This document shows, piece by piece, positions 7,703-15,178 of a DNA stretch of 35,334 nt. Each line of letters opens with the position of its first letter. The first letter of the stretch is position 1. The stretch lies in assembly GCA_964250925.1 (NCBI GenBank), contig CAXUHU010000029.1, positions 1 to 35,334 of the forward strand, given 5' to 3'. Source of the DNA: BOG-908 sp964250925. GTDB taxonomy: Bacteria > Pseudomonadota > Alphaproteobacteria > Acetobacterales > Acetobacteraceae. A program made the translations under genes and the position numbers. A model generated the notes under the pieces. That model ran no database searches. It saw only the letters and a program-made list of their open reading frames with translations, and was not told the origin of the DNA.

Positions 7703-8238
7703 TGGGCTGCCTCCTTGGCCGGTGCGGCAGGGAACCGCGCCATCTCCTCGATAAACCCGAAGCTGCGGAAATCGGTCACCCGCATCGGGTAGAGTATGCC
7801 GTCCAGGTGGTCGTATTCATGCTGCACCACGTTGGCGTGCAGGCCATCCACCGTTCCGCCGACCGGCCGGCCGTCGCAATCGGTGCCGCTGTAGCGTATC
7901 CGCACGTGGCGCGGCACCGCCGCCCGCAGGCCGGGGATGGAAAGGCATCCCTCGATGCGCTGCACCCGCTCCTCGCCCAGCAGCTCGATGACGGGGTTGA
8001 TCACCACGCAGGGCGTTACCGCCTCGCCGCCGCTGCGCTCGGCCGGCAGGTGGAAGACGAACAGCCGCAGCGGAACGTGCACCTGCGGACCCGCCAGGCC
8101 GATGCCCGGCGCGTCCAGCATGGTCTCGATCATGTCGTCAACCAGGCGTCGGATATGCGGCGCCCCGGGATCCTGGACGGTTTCGGCGACGTTCAGCAGC
8201 ACGGGGTGTCCCATGCGGGCGATCTTGAGCAAAGCCAT
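7699..8238 (-). CDS. def: Peptide deformylase
   Basis: 179 aa. It removes the formyl group from nascent N-termini using a metal (Fe/Zn). All three motifs are intact: GIGLAGPQ (45-52), EGCLS (96-100, metal-binding Cys) and HEYDH (140-144, two metal-binding His and the catalytic Glu). Typical enzymes have GxGLAAxQ and HExDH, so the variations are conservative. ATG 8238 is supported by AAGGGG 7 nt upstream. Genomes often carry a second deformylase next to fmt; this copy, beside coq9 and divergent from rpsU, may be that paralogue or the only one. Confidence 0.93.
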   Translation of the reverse strand: MALLKIARMGHPVLLNVAETVQDPGAPHIRRLVDDMIETMLDAPGIGLAGPQVHVPLRLFVFHLPAERSGGEAVTPCVVINPVIELLGEERVQRIEGCLSIPGLRAAVPRHVRIRYSGTDCDGRPVGGTVDGLHANVVQHEYDHLDGILYPMRVTDFRSFGFIEEMARFPAAPAKEAAQ

Positions 8239-8292
8239 CGGCACACCCCTTTGGCGAACCCCGTTTGGCACCGTCCAGTTCCGTTTTGCCGC

Positions 8293-8322
8293 TTGGGGTC
8301 CGGCGAACACCTATGATATAGG
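8293..8322 (+). promoter_or_regulatory. Candidate rpsU promoter overlapping a palindrome between def and rpsU
   Basis: TTGGGG (8293-8298), 18 nt, then TATAGG (8317-8322) is a plausible rpsU promoter; TATGAT at 8312 is also -10-like but too close to this -35. The -10 area is the odd palindrome CCTAT-GAT-ATAGG (8310-8322). Read on the minus strand it gives CCTATATCATAGG, which could serve as the def -10 in the other direction, so the site may drive both genes. Confidence 0.4.
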
Positions 8323-8421
8323 GCCGCCTTCGCCGGCGGCAGCACCGGACGACGTGGCGCGACCACGTCCCTAGGTGCGACGATCCAACCAACCCGAAAC
8401 CGACAAGGAGTAGGCCACCAA

Positions 8422-8625
8422 GTGCAGGTTCTCGTTCGTGACAACAATGTCGATCAGGCGCTGAAGGCGCTCAAGAAGAAGATGCAGCGCGAGGGTATCT
8501 TTCGCGAGATGAAGCTGCGCCGCCATTTCGAGAAGCCGTCCGAGCGACGCGCCCGCGAGGCCGCCGAGGCCGTCCGCCGCGCCCGCAAGCTGGAGCGTAA
8601 GCGCCTGGAGCGCGAGGGGTTCTGA
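8422..8625 (+). CDS. rpsU: 30S ribosomal protein S21
   Basis: 67 aa, GTG start at 8422 with AAGGAG 11 nt upstream. Sequence MQVLVRDNNVDQALKALKKK, then EGIFREMKLRRHFEKPSERR and a long basic helix, is diagnostic of S21, which sits near the anti-SD end of 16S rRNA and helps initiation. Length is typical for alphaproteobacteria. It is divergent from def and followed by a 146-nt gap. No dnaG/rpoD follow, unlike the gammaproteobacterial arrangement. Confidence 0.95.
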   Translation: MQVLVRDNNVDQALKALKKKMQREGIFREMKLRRHFEKPSERRAREAAEAVRRARKLERKRLEREGF

Positions 8626-8648
8626 CGGCCTGCTTCCGATGCCGCTGA

Positions 8649-8673
8649 TGCGCGGGCCTCGGCTGGCCGCGCA
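8649..8673 (+). terminator. Possible hairpin terminator after rpsU
   Basis: TGCGCGG (8649-8655) and CCGCGCA (8667-8673) form a GC-rich stem 23 nt after the rpsU stop. There is no U-tract, so Rho-independent termination is uncertain. Confidence 0.3.
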
Positions 8674-8771
8674 GCCGGGCCAGGCATGCGCCGAGTGCGG
8701 CATTCTTTCGTAACCATTGCCTGCGTAAGATGTTACCTGCTCTGCCCATTGCAGACAGGAGCCGCCGCACA

Positions 8772-9824
8772 ATGCGCATCGCCCAGATTGCCCCGCTTCA
8801 CGAGGCGGTTCCGCCTAAACTGTACGGCGGGACGGAGCGGGTCGTCTCGTTCCTGACGGAAGCGTTGGTTGCTGGCGGTCACGACGTAACGTTGTTCGCC
8901 AGCGGCGACTCGGTTACCTCGGCCCATTTGCATCCTGTCTGGCCACGCGCCCTGCGGCTGGATGCGTCAATACGGGACCCGATCGCGCCGCACATGCTGC
9001 TGATGGAGGCGGTTTGCCGCCAGGCGCACGAGTTCGACGTGCTGCACTTCCATATGGATTATTGGCCGTTCAGCCTGTTCTCCCGCCAGCGCACCCCGTT
9101 CGTCACCACCATGCACGGACGGCTCGACCTGCCGGAACTGCAACCGGTCTTCGCCACCTTTGCGACCATACCGGTCGTCTCGATCTCGAATTCGCAACGC
9201 CGTCCGCTGCCGCAGGCCAATTTCGTCGCCACCGTCCTGCACGGCTTGCCGGAGACCCTGCTGACCCCGCAGGACGCGGTTCCCAGCTACCTCGCCTTTC
9301 TCGGCCGAATCGCGCCGGAAAAGCGTCCGGACCGCGCCATCCGCATCGCGCGCGCTGCGGGGATCCCGCTGAAGATAGCGGCCAAGGTGGACCGCGCCGA
9401 CCAGGCCTATTACGACGACATCATCAAGCCGATGCTCGCCGAAGGCGGCGTCGAGATGATCGGCGAGATCGGCGACCGGGAGAAACCCGCCTTCCTGTCC
9501 GGCGCGGTAGGCTTGCTCATGCCGATCGACTGGCCCGAGCCGTTCGGCCTGGTCATGATCGAAGCAATGGCCTGCGGCACGCCTGTGATCGCCTTCAACC
9601 GGGGATCGGTGCCCGAAATCATCGACGACGGGATCAGCGGATTCATCGTCGAAGACGAGACCAGCGCCATTGCGGCGGTCAGCCGCCTGGCCTGCCTGCC
9701 GCGCCCGCGCGTGCGTGCGCAGTTCGAGGCGCGTTTCACCGCCCGCCGCATGGCGGAGGACTACCTGGCCTGCTTCAAAGCCTTGGGAGCGGCCGAGCGG
9801 CCAAGCTTGCGCGCTATCGGCTGA
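8772..9824 (+). CDS. GT4-family glycosyltransferase
   Basis: 350 aa retaining glycosyltransferase with the GT-B fold. Visible are the N-terminal PPKLYGGTERV loop (typical sugar-nucleotide/acceptor side), the inter-domain FLGRIAPEKRPD segment near residue 178, and the C-terminal donor-binding motif EPFGLVMIE (about 256-264) followed by ACGTPVIAFNRGSVPEII. Such proteins resemble trehalose/maltosyl or lipopolysaccharide transferases; donor and acceptor are unknown. ATG 8772 is preferred over the in-frame ATG 8730 because the conserved MRIAQIAP strand starts there and AGGAG lies 10 nt upstream. It stands alone between rpsU and the P450 gene. Confidence 0.9.
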   Translation: MRIAQIAPLHEAVPPKLYGGTERVVSFLTEALVAGGHDVTLFASGDSVTSAHLHPVWPRALRLDASIRDPIAPHMLLMEAVCRQAHEFDVLHFHMDYWPFSLFSRQRTPFVTTMHGRLDLPELQPVFATFATIPVVSISNSQRRPLPQANFVATVLHGLPETLLTPQDAVPSYLAFLGRIAPEKRPDRAIRIARAAGIPLKIAAKVDRADQAYYDDIIKPMLAEGGVEMIGEIGDREKPAFLSGAVGLLMPIDWPEPFGLVMIEAMACGTPVIAFNRGSVPEIIDDGISGFIVEDETSAIAAVSRLACLPRPRVRAQFEARFTARRMAEDYLACFKALGAAERPSLRAIG

Positions 9825-9882
9825 CGGCACGTCTGCCCGCAGGCTCCTTGCGCGACGACGAACACCGGCTTAGGATAACAGC

Positions 9883-9899
9883 GTTAATACAAGCTTAAC
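9883..9899. promoter_or_regulatory. Inverted repeat upstream of the P450 gene
   Basis: GTTAA-N7-TTAAC (9883-9899) lies in an AT-rich patch of an otherwise GC-rich region, 29-45 nt before the P450 start. It has the shape of a repressor operator. No regulator gene is adjacent. Confidence 0.35.
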
Positions 9900-9927
9900 C
9901 ACGCATTCGCAGCCAGGAACGCCGAGC

Positions 9928-11292
9928 ATGAGCGCCACCATCGCCGAGACGAGCATTCCTCCGCTGGGTGTCATGGCTACGTTGCGCACCCTGCGCAAGC
10001 TGGTGCGCAACCCGATGGAAGCCTGGCCGGCGGCCGTCTATACCGACCGGCTGGTCGTCTCGCACATGCTCGGCCGCAATACGCTGTTCCTCTGCGACCC
10101 GGACCTTGTCCAGCAGGTTTTGGTCGATGACAGCGAGAGTTTTGTGAAGGCCGAGCCGATGCGGCGGTCGCTGGAGCCGGCGCTGGGGAACGGCATACTG
10201 ACGGCCGAGGGCGCGCGCTGGCGGCTGCAGCGGCGGGTGGCCGCCCCGGTGTTCCGGCCGGCGCACGTCAACACGTTCGTTCCGGCGATGATACGCGCCT
10301 CTCGCGACATGCGGGAGCGCTGGGCCGCCTTGCCCGATGGCGAACCCATCGAGGTCTCACGCGAGATGATGAGGGTGACGTTCGACATCATCCTGGAAAC
10401 CATGCTGTCGGGCCGCGGCAGCGCCGACGTGGCGAAGGTCGAAGTCAGCATCCGGGACTTTCTGGAGAGCACGAGCTGGGCCGTGGCACTCTGTGCCTTG
10501 GGCGCGCCCTTGTGGACGCCGTTTCCCGGCAAGAGGCGGGCCGAGCGCGGCGGGCACTATCTGCGTGAGATGGTGGACGCAAACATCGCCGAGCGCCGCC
10601 TTACCGGCGAGCGGCGCGACGACCTGCTGTCGCTGATGCTGGACGCAAGAGACCCCGAGACCGGCGAGGGCCTGTGCGACACCGACATACGCGACAACAT
10701 CCTGACCTTCATCGGCGCCGGGCACGAGACCACGGCGCTTGCCCTGACCTGGACTTTCTACCTTCTGGCCCGCCATCCGGCCGTCGAGCAGCGCGTGCTG
10801 GCCGAGATCGAGCAGGTTACCGGCGGCGCGGAGCTGGAAGCGCACCAGGTAGCCAGCCTGACCTATACGCGCCAGGTGATCCAGGAAGCGATGCGGATAT
10901 ATCCGCCGGTGGCCATGGTGGTCCGGCAATCGACGCGCGACCTTAGCATCGGCGGTGTGGCCGTCACCCCGCACGACAACGTTTTCGTGCCGATCTACGC
11001 CATCCATCGCCACGATCGCCTGTGGCCGAACCCCGAAGCGTTCGACCCGGAGCGTTTTTCGCCCGAGCAGGTGAAGGCGCGCCACCGCTGGTCGTACCTG
11101 CCGTTCGGCGCCGGCCCCCGCATATGCATCGGCATGGGGTTTGCGCTGCTGGAAGCCGCAGCCATTCTGGGCACCCTGCTGCCGGCCGCACACCTGTCGG
11201 CCGCACCCGGCTTCAAACCCACACCCAAGCTGCGGGTTACCATGCGACCGGCCGAAGGCATGCCCATGCGGGTGGAGCACCGGTCGGCCTGA
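9928..11292 (+). CDS. Cytochrome P450
   Basis: 454-aa heme monooxygenase. All signature elements are intact: C-helix WRLQRR (98-103), I-helix oxygen-activation motif AGHETT (264-269), K-helix ExxR as EAMR (320-323), and the heme loop PFGAGPRICIG (392-402) with the thiolate ligand Cys400. There is no N-terminal membrane anchor, so it is probably cytosolic or peripheral. Length and the AGHETT/PFGAGPRIC style recall the CYP102/CYP4-like fatty-acid or terpenoid hydroxylase lineage; the substrate is unknown. No ferredoxin or reductase gene is adjacent. ATG 9928 has AGGAA 8 nt upstream. The small membrane protein gene starts 15 nt after it. Confidence 0.93.
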   Translation: MSATIAETSIPPLGVMATLRTLRKLVRNPMEAWPAAVYTDRLVVSHMLGRNTLFLCDPDLVQQVLVDDSESFVKAEPMRRSLEPALGNGILTAEGARWRLQRRVAAPVFRPAHVNTFVPAMIRASRDMRERWAALPDGEPIEVSREMMRVTFDIILETMLSGRGSADVAKVEVSIRDFLESTSWAVALCALGAPLWTPFPGKRRAERGGHYLREMVDANIAERRLTGERRDDLLSLMLDARDPETGEGLCDTDIRDNILTFIGAGHETTALALTWTFYLLARHPAVEQRVLAEIEQVTGGAELEAHQVASLTYTRQVIQEAMRIYPPVAMVVRQSTRDLSIGGVAVTPHDNVFVPIYAIHRHDRLWPNPEAFDPERFSPEQVKARHRWSYLPFGAGPRICIGMGFALLEAAAILGTLLPAAHLSAAPGFKPTPKLRVTMRPAEGMPMRVEHRSA

Positions 11293-11307
11293 ACAGGCGG
11301 GACCGTT

Positions 11308-11712
11308 TTGAGAAGCGTGTTCAACAGGGCGGCACAGTGGGCGGCGCAAGGCGCCGGGAAAGGCTCTACCTTCACGGCGGCGCTCACCCTCGTCGTCGTC
11401 TGGGCCGCCACCGGCCCCGTGTTCGGCTACTCGCAGACGTGGCAGCTCGTCATCAACACCGGCACCACGATCGTTACGTTCCTGATGGTGTTCCTGGTGC
11501 AGAACACCCAGAACCGCGACACCACCGCCCTGCAACTCAAGTTGGACGAGCTGATCCGCGCGACGAAAGACGCGAGGCCCGCCCTGCTCGACCTGGAGTC
11601 GCTTCCGCAGGAAGAGCTGGCCAAGCTGCAGACGGGCTACCAGGACCTGGCAAAACGCAGCCGGGAGGCGACCGGCCAGCACCAGGATGCGGATGGCGGG
11701 GTAGACCACTGA
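11308..11712 (+). CDS. Low-affinity iron permease-family small membrane protein
   Basis: 134 aa with two transmembrane helices (about 22-41 and 47-64). It contains the family signature ATGPVFGYSQTWQLVINTGT and the helix-terminating QNTQNRDT, then a cytosolic helical tail (LQLKLDELIRAT). The Pfam name comes from yeast Fet4; transport by the short bacterial proteins has, to my knowledge, not been firmly shown. The start appears to be TTG 11308, preceded by AGGCGGGA at 5 nt; GTG 11317 is an alternative. It is 15 nt after the P450 stop, suggesting one transcript. It converges with pntB. Confidence 0.82.
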   Translation: MRSVFNRAAQWAAQGAGKGSTFTAALTLVVVWAATGPVFGYSQTWQLVINTGTTIVTFLMVFLVQNTQNRDTTALQLKLDELIRATKDARPALLDLESLPQEELAKLQTGYQDLAKRSREATGQHQDADGGVDH

Positions 11713-11780
11713 ACGTAGTCGGTCGTCCGAGTGACGCCGCCGATACCCGGTTCGTTGCCTAGGCCGATCGCGCGTCAGGC

Positions 11781-13187
11781 CTACTCGAGGTCGGCCACGA
11801 TCTCCTCGGTCATCTTCTTGGCGTCGCCGAACAGCATCATCGTGTTCGGCCGGAAGAACAGCTCGTTGTCCACGCCGGCATAGCCCGACGCCATCGAGCG
11901 CTTGATGAACAGCACCGTCCGCGCCTTCTCCACGTCCAGGATCGGCATGCCGTAGATCGCCGACGTGGAATCCGTCTTGGCCGCAGGATTGGTCACGTCG
12001 TTGGCGCCGATCACATAGGCGACGTCGGCGGTGCTGAACTCGTTGTTGATCTGCTCCAACTCGAACACGTCGTCATAGGGCACGTTGGCTTCCGCCAGCA
12101 AAACGTTCATGTGGCCTGGCATGCGGCCGGCCACGGGGTGAATGGCGTAGCGCACGTCCACGCCCTCGGCCTTCAGCTTGTCGGCCATCTCGCGCACCGC
12201 GTGCTGCGCCTGCGCCACCGCCATGCCGTATCCCGGCACGATGATGACCTTGGACGCGTTCTTCATGATGAAGGCGGCATCCTCGGCGTTGCCGCTTCGC
12301 ACCGTGCGGTCGCCCGCCCCGCCGCCATGGGCGGCGCCCGCGCCGCTCTCGGTGCCGAAGCCGCCCAGCAGCACGTTGAAGATGCTGCGGTTCATGCCTT
12401 TGCACATCACGTAGCTCAGGATTGCACCGGATGCCCCCACCAGCGCCCCGGTGATGATCAAGGCGAGGTTCTGGATGGTGAAGCCGATGCCGCAGGCGGC
12501 CCAGCCGGAGTAGCTGTTCAGCATCGAGACCACGACCGGCATGTCCGCGCCGCCGATCGGGATGATGATCAGGAAGCCAAGCCCGATCGCCAGGAGGGCG
12601 ATGATCCAGAACACCGTCTGCGGGCCGCCTTGAGCTACGAACAGCACGATCAGCGCCAGGATCACCAGCCCCAGCACCAAGTTGAGCTGGTGCTGGAAGC
12701 GGAAAAGGATCGGCGTCCCCTTCATCAGCGCCTGCAGCTTGGCGAACGCGATCAGCGAGCCGCTGAAGGTGATGGCGCCGATGGCCAGCCCCACCGACAT
12801 CTCGATCAGGCTTTGCGTATGGATGTGGTGCGGCACGCCGATGCCGAACGCCGCGGGTGCGTTCAACGCGCCGGCCGCCACGAACACGGCCGCCAGGCCC
12901 ACCAGCGAATGGAACGCGGCGACGAGCTGCGGCAGCGCCGTCATCGCAATGCTGCGCGCCACGTAGGCGCCGACGCCGCCACCGATCGCGATTCCCGCGA
13001 TGATCCAGATGTAGCCTTCGCCCAGCATGCCGTGGCGGCCGAGCGTGGCCAGCACGGCGATGGCCATGCCGATCATGCCGTACTGGTTGCCGCGCCGCGA
13101 CGTGACGGGGCTGGAAAGGCCGCGCAGCGCCAGGATGAAGAGTACGGCTGCGACCAGATAGAGCAGCGAGGTCAGGTTGGACGACAT
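11781..13187 (-). CDS. pntB: NAD(P) transhydrogenase subunit beta
   Basis: 468 aa. PntB provides part of the proton channel and the NADP(H)-binding domain III of the proton-translocating transhydrogenase, which uses the proton gradient to make NADPH from NADH. The first roughly 270 residues are about nine hydrophobic helices (with LNSYSGWAACGIGF). The C-terminal third holds the NADP domain with VIIVPGYGMAVAQAQHAV, AIHPVAGRMPGHMNVLLAEA and IGANDVTNPAA. ATG 13187 lies 9 nt after the pntAB stop. A Gly/Ala/His-rich linker (GAGAAHGGGAGD) separates the domains. Confidence 0.97.
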   Translation of the reverse strand: MSSNLTSLLYLVAAVLFILALRGLSSPVTSRRGNQYGMIGMAIAVLATLGRHGMLGEGYIWIIAGIAIGGGVGAYVARSIAMTALPQLVAAFHSLVGLAAVFVAAGALNAPAAFGIGVPHHIHTQSLIEMSVGLAIGAITFSGSLIAFAKLQALMKGTPILFRFQHQLNLVLGLVILALIVLFVAQGGPQTVFWIIALLAIGLGFLIIIPIGGADMPVVVSMLNSYSGWAACGIGFTIQNLALIITGALVGASGAILSYVMCKGMNRSIFNVLLGGFGTESGAGAAHGGGAGDRTVRSGNAEDAAFIMKNASKVIIVPGYGMAVAQAQHAVREMADKLKAEGVDVRYAIHPVAGRMPGHMNVLLAEANVPYDDVFELEQINNEFSTADVAYVIGANDVTNPAAKTDSTSAIYGMPILDVEKARTVLFIKRSMASGYAGVDNELFFRPNTMMLFGDAKKMTEEIVADLE

Positions 13188-13196
13188 TGGCCGCGC

Positions 13197-13595
13197 CTAC
13201 TTGGTCTTCTTGGATTGAAACATCGACAGCATGCGCTGGGTCACCAGAAAGCCGCCGAATATGTTGACGCTGGCGAGTGTCACGGCGAGGAAGCCGAACA
13301 GATGCGGCAGAAAGCCGTGGCTCAATCCGGTGGCCAGCATGGCGCCAACGATGATGACCGAGGAGATACCGTTGGTGACCGCCATCAGCGGGCTGTGCAG
13401 CGCTGGCGTCACGTTCCACACCACGTAGTAGCCGACGAAGCAGGCCAGCAGGAATATGGTGAGCAGGTAGATGAACGGCTCGGCCGCGGCTGTCACCGGG
13501 GCAACTGCCTGGCCGAGGCTATCGAGCTGGTGGGCCAGGTCTGCGGCGCGGCCGGCGAGCTGGTGCGCCTGGTCGGCAAGCGGGTTCGGATACAT
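13197..13595 (-). CDS. pntAB: NAD(P) transhydrogenase subunit alpha, membrane part
   Basis: 132 aa. This is the separate transmembrane half of the alpha subunit (domain IIa), as in alphaproteobacteria with three-gene pnt operons. Four hydrophobic segments are visible, with the conserved VTPALHSPLMAVTNGISSVI and NIFGGFLVTQRML. The N-terminal 30 residues are amphipathic. The open frame extends further upstream, but that part overlaps pntAA. ATG 13595 has AGGAAG 5 nt upstream and lies 13 nt after the pntAA stop. Confidence 0.93.
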   Translation of the reverse strand: MYPNPLADQAHQLAGRAADLAHQLDSLGQAVAPVTAAAEPFIYLLTIFLLACFVGYYVVWNVTPALHSPLMAVTNGISSVIIVGAMLATGLSHGFLPHLFGFLAVTLASVNIFGGFLVTQRMLSMFQSKKTK

Positions 13596-13608
13596 CGATG
13601 CTTCCTGC

Positions 13609-15039
13609 TCAGGCCGCGTCCTGCGGGCCGGTCTCTGGTGCCGCGGTTTTGGGCGCGCGCGGCTTTCTGGGTCTGGTGGCTGCCACCCGCTCGGCCGCCG
13701 TCGATCCGGCAGCGGCGGCCTGCCTGGCCTCGAACGCTGTCCAGTCTTCGGACGGCGGGGCATCGGCACCGGCCGTTGGCGAGGCGCCGTCCTGCGGACC
13801 GGGCTCGGTCCCCTGGCCGATATCGGCCGACTCGTCGGCCAGCGACGGCGAGGTGTCCTGCTCGACGGCCCCGGCCGGCTCGGGGGCCGGTTGGGCCGGC
13901 GGTGCGCTAACCGCCCCGGCGAATTGCGTGTGCACGATCTGGCCGCCGCGCGTCAGCATTACGCCCTGAACGATCGCGTCGTCCTCCGGCAGCTTGGGCG
14001 CCCCCGCCTCCTTGTCCCAGAAGGTCGTGAGGAAGGTCAGCAAGTTCTTTGCGTACAGTTGGCTGGCGGCGACCGGGATGCGGGCCGGCCAGTTGCGGAA
14101 CCCCAGGATCTTTACGCCGCCGGGCGTGGTGTAGGCTTCGCCAGGGCGGGTCGCCTCGCAATTGCCGCCGCCGTCCGACGCCAGGTCGACCACCACGCTG
14201 CCCGGCTTCATGGTATCGACCATCGCCTGGGTGACAAGGGTCGGAGCGCGGCCGCCCTGTACCAGCGCGGTGCAGACGACCAGGTCGTTCTTGGCGACCG
14301 TCGCCATGGTCAGCTCGGCCTGCTTGCGCCGGAAATCGGCGGTCATCTCGCGGGCATAGGCGCCGGTCTGCCCGGCGGTCTCGGCATCCTCGACGCCGAC
14401 GAAGGTGGCGCCGAGCGAGCGTATCTCCTCCTTGGCCGCAGGCCGCACGTCGGTCGCCGAGACGATGGCACCCAGCCGGCGCGCGGTGGCAATCGCCTGC
14501 AGGCCGGCCACGCCCGCGCCGATCACGAACACCCGCGCCGGCGGCACGGTGCCGGCCGCCGTCATCATCATGGCGAACCCGCGGTCGAACGCGTTGGCAC
14601 CCTCGATCACCGCACGGTAGCCGGCGAGGTTTGCCTGGCTGGACAGCACGTCCATCGACTGGGCTCGCGTGATACGCGGCAGCAGCTCCATCGCCGCAGT
14701 GTCGATGCCCGCCTGCGCCAGGCTGGGCACCAGGCTGCGATCGGCCAGCGCACCCGAGATGCACACCAGCAGCGCGCCGCGGGGGATCAGCGCGCGTTCG
14801 GCCTCCTGCGGCGCCTGGACCGCGAACACGATGCCGGCCCCGTCGAGGGCGGCGCGTTCGTCGGCGGCGATCTCGGCGCCGGCCGCGGCGAAGTCGGCGT
14901 CGGGGATGGAGGCGTGCAGCCCTGCCCCGGACTCGACGCGCACCTGCAGGCCGAGTGCGGCCAGCTTGCGCACCGTCTCGGGCGTGGCTGCCACGCGCGC
15001 CTCGTCGGCACGACGCTCCTTCAGCACCGCAAGACGCAT
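13609..15039 (-). CDS. pntAA: NAD(P) transhydrogenase subunit alpha, NAD-binding part, with long C-terminal tail
   Basis: 476 aa. The first roughly 375 residues are the soluble NAD(H) domain I: MRLAVLKERR start, SGALADRSL, the dinucleotide loop GAGVAG (174-179), and VVDLASDGGGNCE. Family members with separate PntAB are usually about 375-390 aa. Here about 98 more residues follow (379-476), low in complexity and rich in Pro/Ala/Glu/Asp, ending in a basic RPRKPRAPK patch. The tail is a natural linker position, because in fused PntA this is where the membrane domain begins. ATG 15039 was chosen over the upstream in-frame start since conserved MRLAVLKE begins there; GGAGG lies 10 nt before it. 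Confidence 0.94.
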   Translation of the reverse strand: MRLAVLKERRADEARVAATPETVRKLAALGLQVRVESGAGLHASIPDADFAAAGAEIAADERAALDGAGIVFAVQAPQEAERALIPRGALLVCISGALADRSLVPSLAQAGIDTAAMELLPRITRAQSMDVLSSQANLAGYRAVIEGANAFDRGFAMMMTAAGTVPPARVFVIGAGVAGLQAIATARRLGAIVSATDVRPAAKEEIRSLGATFVGVEDAETAGQTGAYAREMTADFRRKQAELTMATVAKNDLVVCTALVQGGRAPTLVTQAMVDTMKPGSVVVDLASDGGGNCEATRPGEAYTTPGGVKILGFRNWPARIPVAASQLYAKNLLTFLTTFWDKEAGAPKLPEDDAIVQGVMLTRGGQIVHTQFAGAVSAPPAQPAPEPAGAVEQDTSPSLADESADIGQGTEPGPQDGASPTAGADAPPSEDWTAFEARQAAAAGSTAAERVAATRPRKPRAPKTAAPETGPQDAA

Positions 15040-15178
15040 CAGCACGTATCCTCCGTTGACCGGCCGAGCCGGAGCGTTCGCCGGCGGCACCCGGGTGTTT
15101 GCCGGCCTGGCCGGACGTTCACGTAGCGCCGGGTGGGCAGCGATGGCAAGGTGGCGGAGCCGCCGCGGCCGCAAGCCG

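Noticed and set aside
8710..8738. GTAACC upstream of the glycosyltransferase at 8772 as another SigF site
   Set aside because: After 16 nt the sequence reads GTTA, not CGAA.
12111..15126. Long plus-strand open frames (599 and 551 codons) opposite the pnt genes
   Set aside because: Antisense shadows of well-identified pntAA, pntAB and pntB; composition is biased and no motif is seen.
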